A stretch of DNA of 36,110 nt, from assembly GCA_025056965.1 (NCBI GenBank), contig JANWVF010000162.1, positions 1 to 36,110 of the forward strand. Direction: 5' to 3'. Below are positions 1 through 7,230 of the stretch, piece by piece. The notes under the pieces were generated by a model. It had not been told where the DNA came from. It did no database searches and worked only from the letters and a program-made list of their open reading frames with translations. The DNA comes from Thermoflexales bacterium (lineage in GTDB: Bacteria; Chloroflexota; Anaerolineae; J036; Brachytrichaceae). The position numbers were made by a program, and so were the translations under genes. How positions within the stretch are numbered: position 1 is the first letter of the stretch; each line of letters starts with the position of its first letter.

Positions 1-20
1 CAGGAGTAGCCTGGCCGTGC

Positions 21-26
21 TACACT
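21..26 (+). promoter_or_regulatory. -10 box of a putative leaderless promoter
   Basis: TACACT ends 6 nt before the ATG at 33, and no Shine-Dalgarno motif lies between them. Transcription would start at or next to the start codon. The -35 region falls largely outside the window, so this rests on the -10 match and on the same spacing being seen before other genes here. Confidence 0.45.
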
Positions 27-32
27 TATCGC

Positions 33-971
33 ATGTCCGCTTCAGCTCATGACGTCCCTCCGCTGTGGGCGCACAACCTGGATGCGTATGAGTTTCGCAC
101 CTTTATTGACCTCGTCGAGCGCTACTTCGTCGAGCGTCAGATCCCTGCGCGGGTAAAGGCCGAAGAAGGAGTGGTGCAGACCGAACCCGGTGCCTTCCAT
201 CATTTGAGCGTGCTCGGTCTGCAGAACGTCGCGCAGGCGTGCGCCCAGGTCACCATCGAGCGTTGGCCCAGTCTGATCGCCGAGCACTTTGACTGCATCT
301 TCGCAGTGAGTGGCGACCAGAGCGCCCTGACGGTGGACTTGGGCGACTTTGCCAAAGTGCGCGAGCAGTTGCGTGCCCGGCTATACCCGGTGGATCTGCT
401 CAGTCAGTCTGTCGAGCTCATCCATCGCCCCGGTCCCGAGGGCACGGTCGAGGTGATCGTGTTGGATCTGCCGACCACGATTCGAACGATCTCGCAGCCT
501 GAGGCGGAGCAATGGGCGGTAAGCGCGGAAGAATTGTTCGAGATCGGAAGGCACAACTTGCGGCGCGACGGTCTGTTAGAACCCATGGCAGTCGCCGTCC
601 CGCTGGGTGTACAGATCCTGCTGTACTCCGGTGATCCATACTACACCGCCAGTCACGCCCTCTTCCTCGACGCTTATCTACCCGAAGACCTGCCCTATGG
701 TGCGCTGGTCGGGCTACCCCGGCGCGACGTCATGATGCTGCACCTCATCCGCAACATCGGCGTGACCGAGGCGATTGGCTCGATGCTGCAGGCTATCGTC
801 GGCATGTATAGCGACGGCCCCGGCTCGCTCAGCCCCCATCTCTACTGGTTTCGGCGCGGCGAATTCGTCGTGCTGCCATACGAGTTGAACAACAACGTGC
901 TGGACTTCTCACCTCCCATAGATTTCAGCAGGCTGCTCGAGCGCCTCGGCAAACGTGCCGAACTGTCCTGA
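33..971 (+). CDS. Hypothetical protein, possibly DUF1444/YtpQ-like
   Basis: A 312-residue soluble protein with no signal peptide or membrane segment. The overall pattern resembles the DUF1444 (YtpQ) family of uncharacterised cytoplasmic proteins: a middle stretch with a long acidic helix around residues 165-185 (SAEELFEIGRHNLRR), then a segment describing small/aromatic strands (residues 195-215). This is a resemblance judged by eye, not an established assignment. No catalytic motif could be identified. The start is supported by the -10 box ending 6 nt upstream (leaderless type). The gene is followed by an SDR gene on the same strand after about 106 bp, so co-transcription is possible but not shown. 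Confidence 0.7.
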   Translation: MSASAHDVPPLWAHNLDAYEFRTFIDLVERYFVERQIPARVKAEEGVVQTEPGAFHHLSVLGLQNVAQACAQVTIERWPSLIAEHFDCIFAVSGDQSALTVDLGDFAKVREQLRARLYPVDLLSQSVELIHRPGPEGTVEVIVLDLPTTIRTISQPEAEQWAVSAEELFEIGRHNLRRDGLLEPMAVAVPLGVQILLYSGDPYYTASHALFLDAYLPEDLPYGALVGLPRRDVMMLHLIRNIGVTEAIGSMLQAIVGMYSDGPGSLSPHLYWFRRGEFVVLPYELNNNVLDFSPPIDFSRLLERLGKRAELS

Positions 972-1077
972 GCCGTCCTCAGCCCCGACGCGCGCATCAC
1001 ACAATCGCGGATGCGCTGGCGTCTCTTCGTCGCGCGTCCTGCATCCACAACGCAGATCTGATCTTTGGCGTCGTCGT

Positions 1078-1866
1078 ATGGACTTGCAACTGAAGGACAA
1101 GGTCGCCGTTGTTATGGCAGCCAGCAAAGGGCTTGGCGCGGCTACGGCGCGGGTGTTCGCCGAAGAGGGTGCGCATGTCGTCATCTCGGCGCGCGACGCC
1201 CAGGCACTACACGCAACGGCCGACGACATCGCCCGACGCACCGGCGTTCGTGTGTTGCCGGTGGTCGCCGATTCGGCTAAAGCGGCCGACGTCGAGCGCC
1301 TGATAGATGCGGCCACCCGCGCCTTCGGGCGAATTGATGCGCTGGTGGTGAACGCAGGCGGACCGCCGGCCGGCCGCTTCGTGGATTTTGACGATGCGGC
1401 GTGGCAACATGCCATCGAGCTTACGCTGATGAGCGCCGTCCGCGCGGCGCGCGCGGTAATCCCGGTGATGCGACGGCAGCGCAGCGGCAGTATCACCTTC
1501 GTCTCTTCGGTCAGCGTCAAACACGCGCTCGACAACCTCGTGTTCAGCAACAGCCTGCGCTTGGCTGTAGCAGGCATGGTCAAAACGCTGGCGCGTGAGC
1601 TGGGGCCGGATAACATCCGCGTCAATCTGATCTGCCCCGGCTACACGGCCACCGACCGCATTCTGGCCTTGGCGGCGCTGCACGCCCAGCGGAACGGCAC
1701 GACCGTCGAGGCCGAGCTGGCCAAGTCCGCCGCCAACACGGCGCTGGGGCGGATCGCCTCGGTGGAAGAATTCGCACGGCCGTGTGTGTTCCTCGCCTCG
1801 CCGGCCGCCAGCTACATCACCGGCGCAGCGCTCATCGTGGACGGCGGACAAAGTCGGGCGCTGTGA
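1078..1866 (+). CDS. SDR-family oxidoreductase lacking the canonical Tyr-Lys pair
   Basis: A 262-residue short-chain dehydrogenase/reductase. The Rossmann nucleotide loop is at residues 14-22 (AASKGLGAA), NAGG at 92-95, the catalytic-Ser strand at 143-147 (SSVSV), PGYTATDR at 187-194 and the C-terminal GGQ segment at 256-258. Family members are normally annotated as FabG-like 3-oxoacyl-ACP reductases. Here the usual YxxxK catalytic pair is absent: aligning on the conserved AVAGMVKTLARELG helix puts Ser157 and Arg161 at the Tyr and Lys positions. A subgroup of FabG-like SDRs with this kind of SNxLR segment is known, so this is probably a real divergent subfamily and not decay. The substrate is unknown. 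The start at 1078 (MDLQLKDKVAVV) fits the SDR N-terminus; an in-frame extension to 955 would overlap the upstream gene and has no family match. Confidence 0.88.
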   Translation: MDLQLKDKVAVVMAASKGLGAATARVFAEEGAHVVISARDAQALHATADDIARRTGVRVLPVVADSAKAADVERLIDAATRAFGRIDALVVNAGGPPAGRFVDFDDAAWQHAIELTLMSAVRAARAVIPVMRRQRSGSITFVSSVSVKHALDNLVFSNSLRLAVAGMVKTLARELGPDNIRVNLICPGYTATDRILALAALHAQRNGTTVEAELAKSAANTALGRIASVEEFARPCVFLASPAASYITGAALIVDGGQSRAL

Positions 1867-1897
1867 GACTACGGACAGGTTGACTCAGCGTGGCGTG

Positions 1898-2569
1898 ATG
1901 ACAACATACAAGCTCATCCTCTTTGATCTCGATGAGACGCTATATCCTCGCTCGGCGCAATTGATGGCGACGATCACCGAGCGCATCAATCAATACATCG
2001 CCGGCAAGTTCAACATGACCCTCGAACAAGCGTCTGAGTTGCGCCAGCGCCTCCGCGGACGCTACGGCACGGCCCTCCGCGGCATGATGGAAGAGGGCTA
2101 TCCGGTTGATATAGACGAGTACTTCGACTACGTGCACGACATCGAGCTAAACGGCGTGTTGGCCGCCGATCCTCGGTTGCGCGAGATGCTGCTGAGCATC
2201 CCGCTCCGGCGCGCGGTGCTCACCAACGCCAACATCGAGCATGCCATGCGCATCCTGCGGCACATGGAAATCGAGGATTGCTTTGAACGAGTGATAGACA
2301 TCCGCGCGCTCAGCTTTCGCAATAAGCCCGATCCGTTGTCCTATCAGATCGCGCTGGAGATGTTGCGCGTCGAGGCGAGCGAGGTGATCTTCGTTGAGGA
2401 TACGCCGGTCAACGCGCGCGCCGCACGTGCAATCGGCATGACGACCATCCTGATCGAGTGCCCGCCGAGCGACGCCGCTGATTACTTCCTGGAGAGCATC
2501 CTAGATGTTGGACCGCTGGTGGCCGATTTGCTCCACCGGCAGGATAATCGCCCGAAGGTGACACGATGA
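1898..2569 (+). CDS. HAD-superfamily hydrolase, pyrimidine 5'-nucleotidase-like
   Basis: A 223-residue HAD phosphatase. Motif I is FDLDETLYPRS at about residues 8-18, with the nucleophile Asp and the Asp two residues later. Motif II is LTNAN in the middle, motif III is the Lys in RNKPDP, and motif IV is VEDTPVNARAA near residue 170. The DETLYP signature and a helical cap after motif I match the SDT1/pyrimidine 5'-nucleotidase branch of HAD subfamily IA, which removes phosphate from UMP/CMP-type nucleotides; the exact substrate cannot be told from sequence. The ATG at 1898 is chosen because motif I normally lies within 10 residues of the start. Its stop overlaps the next ATG (ATGA at 2566), which indicates translational coupling to the aminotransferase. 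Confidence 0.88.
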   Translation: MTTYKLILFDLDETLYPRSAQLMATITERINQYIAGKFNMTLEQASELRQRLRGRYGTALRGMMEEGYPVDIDEYFDYVHDIELNGVLAADPRLREMLLSIPLRRAVLTNANIEHAMRILRHMEIEDCFERVIDIRALSFRNKPDPLSYQIALEMLRVEASEVIFVEDTPVNARAARAIGMTTILIECPPSDAADYFLESILDVGPLVADLLHRQDNRPKVTR

Positions 2570-3798
2570 CGACGAACGGAACACAAACACAGACGAAGCC
2601 GCTGCAACGGGTTAGCGCGCGCACGGCTGCCGTGCAACCCTCGGCAACGATGGCCGTGGAAGGTCGCGTCAAGCAGATGCGCGCCGCCGGTGAGCCGGTG
2701 ATCGGGTTCGGCGCCGGCGAGCCGGATTTCCCCACGCCTGAGTTGATTAAGCAGGCGGCCATCAAAGCCATCCATGACAATTTCACCCGCTACACGGAGA
2801 CCGGCGGCATGGCCGCGTTGAAAGAGGCCATTGCAGCGCGCGAGCGCGCGAACACCGGCCTTGACTACAAAGCGAGCCAAGTGGCCACCCACACCGGCGG
2901 GAAAGAGTCGCTTTACCTCGCCTTTCAGGCTTTGTGCGAAGCCGGCGATGAGGTGCTGATCCCCGCGCCGTACTGGGTGAGTTACGTCGAACAAGTGCGC
3001 TTGGCCGAAGCAACGCCGGTGATCGTGCCGACTACCGTGCGCGATCGGTTCAAGGTGACCGGCGAACTGCTGGCGCGTTACACGACGCCGCGCACGCGCA
3101 TCCTTGTGCTCAACTCGCCGTCGAATCCCACCGGCATGGTCTACAGCGAGTCTGAGCTAGAGGACATCGCAGCATGGGCGCGCACGAATGACGTCATCAT
3201 CCTGAGCGATGAGCTATACGACCGCATCGTGTTCAACCCGCCCTACGCTCGCTGGCTGCGCGTCGCGCCCGACCTATACGACCGCACGGTCGTGATCAAC
3301 GGGTTGTCCAAGGCATATGCCATGACCGGCTGGCGCCTGGGCTACGCCGTAGGGCCGGAATGGATCATCAAGGCCATGCTGAAGATTCAGAGCCATAGCA
3401 ACTCGCACCCGACTTCAATCACTCAGGCAGCCGCGCTGGCGGCATACACGAATGATCTCGAGGCTGAGATCGCAGCGATGGTCGCAGCTTTCAAGGAGCG
3501 GCGCGATTGGATCGTGGCTGCGCTGAACGAGATTCCCGGCGTAAACTGCATCATGCCGGAAGGGGCGTTCTACGTCTTCCCGGATTTCACGGGCGTCTTG
3601 GGGCGGCCGTTGAAGTACGGTCGTGTGTGCGACTCAAGCGAGGCGCTGGCAATCTACCTGCTCGACAGCGTCAAGGTCGGCATCGTGCATGGCGAGGCCT
3701 TCGGCGCGCCCGGCTGCGCTCGCTTGAGTTACGCAATGGAGCTCGACAAGATCAAGGCGGGGATCGAACGGATGAAGGACGCCTTGACCTTCGCCTAA
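2566..3798 (+). CDS. aspB: Class I PLP-dependent aminotransferase, aspartate aminotransferase type
   Basis: A 410-residue fold-type I aminotransferase that would exchange amino groups between aspartate (or a related amino acid) and 2-oxoglutarate in the cytoplasm. GAGEPDFPTP at residues 49-58 is the substrate-binding N-terminal motif, NSPSNPTG at 183-190 and Asp215 (LSDELYD) contact the cofactor, and Lys249 in GLSKAYAMTGWRLGY forms the Schiff base. The C-terminal GxARLSYA segment carries the carboxylate-binding Arg. The first 20 residues are a non-conserved extension, so an internal start is possible. It overlaps the HAD gene by 4 bp and is followed by a strong hairpin terminator. Substrate preference within the AspB group (Asp, aromatic, prephenate) is not resolved. 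Confidence 0.92.
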   Translation: MTTNGTQTQTKPLQRVSARTAAVQPSATMAVEGRVKQMRAAGEPVIGFGAGEPDFPTPELIKQAAIKAIHDNFTRYTETGGMAALKEAIAARERANTGLDYKASQVATHTGGKESLYLAFQALCEAGDEVLIPAPYWVSYVEQVRLAEATPVIVPTTVRDRFKVTGELLARYTTPRTRILVLNSPSNPTGMVYSESELEDIAAWARTNDVIILSDELYDRIVFNPPYARWLRVAPDLYDRTVVINGLSKAYAMTGWRLGYAVGPEWIIKAMLKIQSHSNSHPTSITQAAALAAYTNDLEAEIAAMVAAFKERRDWIVAALNEIPGVNCIMPEGAFYVFPDFTGVLGRPLKYGRVCDSSEALAIYLLDSVKVGIVHGEAFGAPGCARLSYAMELDKIKAGIERMKDALTFA

Positions 3799-3808
3799 GA
3801 ACATACGC

Positions 3809-3838
3809 ACCGGGCTTCTGACGATTCAGAAGCCCGGT
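3809..3838. terminator. Bidirectional hairpin terminator between aspB and rpoD
   Basis: A perfect 13-bp inverted repeat, ACCGGGCTTCTGA and its complement, with the 4-nt loop CGAT. It lies between two convergent genes (stops at 3798 and 3850). T-runs are short on both sides, so its efficiency as an intrinsic terminator is uncertain, but its placement is ideal for both strands. Confidence 0.8.
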
Positions 3839-3849
3839 TCACGTTGGGC

Positions 3850-5061
3850 CTACAGATAATCCTTCAGGTGTCGTGAACGGCGCGGGTGGCGCAGCCGGCG
3901 TAACGCTCGCGCCTCGATCTGTCGGATGCGCTCGCGAGTCAAGCCGAATTTCTGGCCGACCTCCTCCAGCGTATAGCACTTGCCGTTCACCAGCCCGAAG
4001 CGCAGGCGCAAGATGCGTTGTTCGCGCGGGGTGAGCGTGCTGAGGACCTCCTCGATCTTCGTCTTCAGCAGCTCTTCGTAGACCGTCTGAGCCGGCGAGG
4101 GGGTGTTTTCGTCCTCGACGAACGCTCCGAACTCGTTGTCTTCTTCCTCGCCGATCGGCTGCTCCAGCGACAATGGGCGCCACGACACCTTCAACATCCA
4201 TTCGACCTGCTCACTGTCCACGCCCAGCTCTTTGGCGACCTCAGCCGGAGTCGGCTGACGACCGAGCGCTTGCTCCAGCTCGCGCGTGGCCTTATACAGC
4301 CGGCGGATGCGGTCATTCATGTGCACCGGCACGCGGATCGTGCGGCTCTGGTCGGCGATCGCCCGCGTGATCGTCTGACGAATCCACCACGTCGCGTAGG
4401 TCGAGAAGCGAAAGCCCAGCTTGTAGTTGAACTTCTCAACCGACTTCATTAAGCCGAGGTTGCCCTCCTGAATCAGGTCGAGGAATGGCACGCCGCGGCC
4501 CATGTACTTCTTGGCGATGCTGACCACCAGCCGGGTGTTAGCCTTGATCAGATGTTCGCGCGCCTGACGACCTTCCTCGATGATCTTCTCGTAGCGGCGG
4601 CGCTCGCGGGGCGAGAGACGGTCGCCGCGCAGCTTAACGCGGGCCTCGGCCGCTCGGCTGCGCTCGATCGCGCGCGCCAGCCGGATTTCTTCCTCGTTAG
4701 TGAGCAGCGGCACCCGCGTCATCTCGCGGAGATATAAGCCGATGCTGTCGTCTACGCTGATACCGGCCAGGTCGTCGTCCGCAGCAGACGAGGCGTCTTC
4801 TTCGCCTTCGTCTTCGTCCTCCTCGGCGTCGTCACCGTCGTCCAAGCTCATGATCTCGGCTTCGTCATCCTCCTCTTGCGCCACCAAGTCCTGCACCAAT
4901 ACCCCGGCCTCTTCCAGCAGGTTGATGACTTGTTCGACCTGCTCATAACTGTCTTCGCCTTCCGGGAGCAGCTCAAGGATATCCTCGGTAACGATATAGC
5001 CTTGAGTCTCCGCCTTGATTAGCAGCGAGGCAACGATCTGATCTTCATCAAACTGGGTCAT
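3850..5061 (-). CDS. rpoD: Primary RNA polymerase sigma factor (sigma-70, RpoD/SigA)
   Basis: A 403-residue sigma-70 factor that directs RNA polymerase to housekeeping promoters. A short region 1.1-like domain lies at residues 5-55, then a very acidic linker at 62-97. Region 1.2 is at 104-135 ([11 protein letters not shown]). Region 2 is at 168-250, including [16 protein letters not shown] and the -10 recognition segment [16 protein letters not shown] at 220-235. Region 3 is at 251-310. Region 4 is at 330-403, with helix-turn-helix [20 protein letters not shown] at 364-383 for -35 recognition. The complete region set supports a primary sigma factor over an ECF type. Its ATG directly abuts the stop of the DUF177 gene (TGA then ATG), so the two are one operon driven from upstream of 5553. 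Paralogues elsewhere in the genome cannot be excluded. Confidence 0.95.
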   Translation of the reverse strand: MTQFDEDQIVASLLIKAETQGYIVTEDILELLPEGEDSYEQVEQVINLLEEAGVLVQDLVAQEEDDEAEIMSLDDGDDAEEDEDEGEEDASSAADDDLAGISVDDSIGLYLREMTRVPLLTNEEEIRLARAIERSRAAEARVKLRGDRLSPRERRRYEKIIEEGRQAREHLIKANTRLVVSIAKKYMGRGVPFLDLIQEGNLGLMKSVEKFNYKLGFRFSTYATWWIRQTITRAIADQSRTIRVPVHMNDRIRRLYKATRELEQALGRQPTPAEVAKELGVDSEQVEWMLKVSWRPLSLEQPIGEEEDNEFGAFVEDENTPSPAQTVYEELLKTKIEEVLSTLTPREQRILRLRFGLVNGKCYTLEEVGQKFGLTRERIRQIEARALRRLRHPRRSRHLKDYL

Positions 5062-5553
5062 TCAGGATTCTCCGGACGAGTCTTGAGAATTGTTGAGATG
5101 CACGGTCAGCCAGTCCCGATCGTCTTCGTCGAGCGCGCTGAGCAGGTCAGCAGGGCTCGCCGTGACATACTTGGGATGGACAGGATTGATGGGGATCGCC
5201 ATGATGATTTCTTCGCGCAGGGTTTCGGTGAGATCCACCCAGCCATCATCGCCGATCTGACGGTCCGGGTCGGCATCCGAATGGGGGTACTGAGGCAGGC
5301 CGAAGAGGATATCCTCCAGCGGCACCTTGAGACATAAATTAAAATCTTCAAGTGAGCGGACGCACCGAACGGGGACTTCGGTCTCGACTGATCCGCGCAA
5401 TAACACGACGTGGCTAAGGCGAACGAACTCGAACGCGCCACGCAAGTATGGAACTTGTAAATCATCATCAAACTTGGTCGGTCCTCGTTCTAGGCGCTCA
5501 ACCTGCGTACTCCCAACCGGCCCGTAGAGCAACTTATGAAGCCGGTAACGCAT
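5062..5553 (-). CDS. DUF177 (YceD-like) protein
   Basis: A 163-residue protein with the DUF177/YceD pattern: a beta-rich N-terminal half, then LRGSVETEVPVRCVRSLEDFNLCLKV (as two parts, residues 52-77), and a C-terminal segment LREEIIMAIPINPVH at about 112-126. In E. coli and plants the family is linked to 23S rRNA accumulation. Most members have a CxxC-type pair (CSRCL) here; this one has Cys64 but Ser67 in place of the second Cys, with Cys74 further on, so metal binding would have to differ. DUF177 genes usually precede rpmF (ribosomal protein L32). Here rpoD follows immediately and no rpmF is present. The start is supported by a consensus promoter ending 6 nt upstream. Confidence 0.8.
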   Translation of the reverse strand: MRYRLHKLLYGPVGSTQVERLERGPTKFDDDLQVPYLRGAFEFVRLSHVVLLRGSVETEVPVRCVRSLEDFNLCLKVPLEDILFGLPQYPHSDADPDRQIGDDGWVDLTETLREEIIMAIPINPVHPKYVTASPADLLSALDEDDRDWLTVHLNNSQDSSGES

Positions 5554-5559
5554 AAAATG

Positions 5560-5588
5560 ATACTAACAGGTGGCCGAGGCGCAGTCAA
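5560..5588 (-). promoter_or_regulatory. Consensus sigma-70 promoter of the DUF177-rpoD operon (leaderless type)
   Basis: On the minus strand, TTGACT (5583-5588) is followed by exactly 17 nt and TAGTAT (5560-5565). The -10 box ends 6 nt before the ATG at 5553, with no ribosome binding site between. Both hexamers and the spacer are near consensus, making this the best-supported leaderless promoter in the window. Confidence 0.7.
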
Positions 5589-5592
5589 CAGG

Positions 5593-5623
5593 TTTTGCAC
5601 ACTTTGGATGGACTTTTTACACA
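5593..5623 (+). promoter_or_regulatory. Two DnaA-box-like 9-mers upstream of dnaA
   Basis: TTTTGCACA (5593-5601) and TTTTACACA (5615-5623) each differ from the DnaA-box consensus TTATNCACA at one position. They have the same orientation and their starts are 22 bp apart, about two helical turns. They could serve dnaA autoregulation or be part of an origin; the surrounding 5625-5660 is locally AT-rich. Two sites are too few to call oriC. Confidence 0.35.
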
Positions 5624-5679
5624 TCGTCATAAGTATCTTAAAACTCCGCTGCATTTTAAGGTCTGAGGCCGGTAGCATC

Positions 5680-5708
5680 TTGTGTTTAGCCGATCAGGTG
5701 AATAGAAT
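5680..5708 (+). promoter_or_regulatory. Candidate dnaA promoter
   Basis: TTGTGT (5680-5685), a 17-nt spacer and TAGAAT (5703-5708) on the plus strand. This predicts a leader of roughly 100 nt before the dnaA ATG. The -35 box is imperfect. Confidence 0.45.
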
Positions 5709-5816
5709 CACGATCCCGCGTTACAGGCGACTCGTGACAGCCGCCGTCCACAGAAGTTTCTGACCTCCTGTGGTTTGTGACACGGTGGACGATATCTGGC
5801 GCATCGAGGGTGGACG

Positions 5817-7196
5817 ATGAAAGCGGAAGAAGCATGGCGATCGGTGTTAGGCGAAATTGAGATCGGCATGGGCCGCAGCAGCTACGTCACGTGGCTGAAG
5901 TCGGCTCGCCTGCTTACATACGAGGACGGCCAGTTCGTCATCGGCGTGGCGAACGGCTATGCCAAAGAGTGGATCGAGCAGCGCAAGCTCAGCGACATTC
6001 GGCGCATGTTAAGCGAGCGCATGGGGCGCAGCGTGGACGTCTCACTTGTCGTTATGACACACAACGCCGGTCAGCCGACGACGGACGCACTGCGTCGGTT
6101 AGAGACGCCGCCATCCGCCGCGACCTCGGCCCAGCCGGCGCGCCCATCCTTGGGCTACGCCAACGATACGACCTCCGATGGACTGCAGAAGCGCTACACG
6201 TTCGCGGCATTCGTAGTCGGTTCGGGTAATCGCATGGCCCACGCGGCAGCCATGGCCGTGGCCGAAGCGCCCGCCGAGCGATACAACCCGCTCTTCCTGT
6301 ATGGCGGCTCCGGCCTGGGCAAGACGCATCTGCTGCATGCCATCGGCAACCACGCCAAGCAGCGCGGCCTAGTTTGTCGTTACGTCACCTCAGAGACCTT
6401 CACCAACGAGCTGATCAGCGCGATTCGCTCACAATCCCAAGAGGCGTTCCGCAACCGCTATCGCTACGTGGACATGCTGCTCATGGACGACGTGCAGTTC
6501 ATCGCCGGCAAAGAATCCACCCAGGAGGAGTTCTTCCACACGTTCAACGCCCTGCACGGGGCGAACAAGCAGATCGTGCTCACCAGCGACCGCGCGCCTA
6601 AGATGATGGTCACGCTGGAGGATCGCCTGCGCAGCCGGTTCGAGTGGGGGCTGATGGTGGACATCGCCCCGCCGGACCTAGAGACGCGCATGGCCATCTT
6701 GCAACACAAAGTGGCACAGATGGGATGCACGATCCCCGCCGACGTGATCGAGTTCGTCGCCAAGCAAATTCAAAGCAATGTGCGCGAGCTAGAAGGCGCG
6801 CTCACCCGCCTGCTCGCCACATCCGAGATGACCGGCCGACCGATCACCATCCAGTTCGCCCGCGATACGTTGGCCGACCTGGTCGGCCGGCGCGCGCATA
6901 TCACGCCGTCCCAAGTGATCGAGACCGTCGCCAAGTACTACAACATCTCGGTAGCCGACATGGTATCGCCCTCACGGAACAAAGAGCTGGTGCAGCCGCG
7001 CCAGATCGCCATGTACCTCATCCGCCAAGAGACCGACGCCTCGTTGCCGGAGATCGGCAGCTTGCTCGGCGGACGCGATCACACCACAATCCTGCACGGC
7101 GTAGAGCGCATCAAGGATCGCCTGGAGACCGAGGAGCAGTTGCGCCGCGACGTGATGAGCGTGCGCGAACAGCTCTATCTGAACGTGACAACCTAG
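5817..7196 (+). CDS. dnaA: Chromosomal replication initiator DnaA
   Basis: A 459-residue AAA+ initiator that binds DnaA boxes, melts the origin and loads the replicative helicase. Domain I is at residues 1-80 and a short variable domain II at about 85-120. Domain III has Walker A GGSGLGKT at 163-170, Walker B LLMDD at 221-225, sensor TSDR at 256-259 and the arginine-containing RSRFEWG at 272-278. Domain IV (about 350-459) carries the DNA-binding signature [15 protein letters not shown] at 418-432. The length is normal for the family. It is divergent from the rpoD operon across 263 bp that hold candidate promoters for both and two DnaA-box-like sites. dnaN and recF do not follow, unlike many bacteria, so this locus may not mark the origin. 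Confidence 0.97.
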   Translation: MKAEEAWRSVLGEIEIGMGRSSYVTWLKSARLLTYEDGQFVIGVANGYAKEWIEQRKLSDIRRMLSERMGRSVDVSLVVMTHNAGQPTTDALRRLETPPSAATSAQPARPSLGYANDTTSDGLQKRYTFAAFVVGSGNRMAHAAAMAVAEAPAERYNPLFLYGGSGLGKTHLLHAIGNHAKQRGLVCRYVTSETFTNELISAIRSQSQEAFRNRYRYVDMLLMDDVQFIAGKESTQEEFFHTFNALHGANKQIVLTSDRAPKMMVTLEDRLRSRFEWGLMVDIAPPDLETRMAILQHKVAQMGCTIPADVIEFVAKQIQSNVRELEGALTRLLATSEMTGRPITIQFARDTLADLVGRRAHITPSQVIETVAKYYNISVADMVSPSRNKELVQPRQIAMYLIRQETDASLPEIGSLLGGRDHTTILHGVERIKDRLETEEQLRRDVMSVREQLYLNVTT

Positions 7197-7230
7197 CGAC
7201 CGCGCGGGGCTCTCCCGGATACGCAGCGCG

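Noticed and set aside
909-1625. 238-residue minus-strand ORF over the SDR gene
   Set aside because: Antisense shadow, overlapping two genes; Arg/Ser/Thr-rich and without family features.
5554-5816. Chromosomal origin (oriC) next to dnaA
   Set aside because: Only two DnaA-box-like sites, no box cluster, no dnaN neighbour. Kept only as a weak regulatory note.
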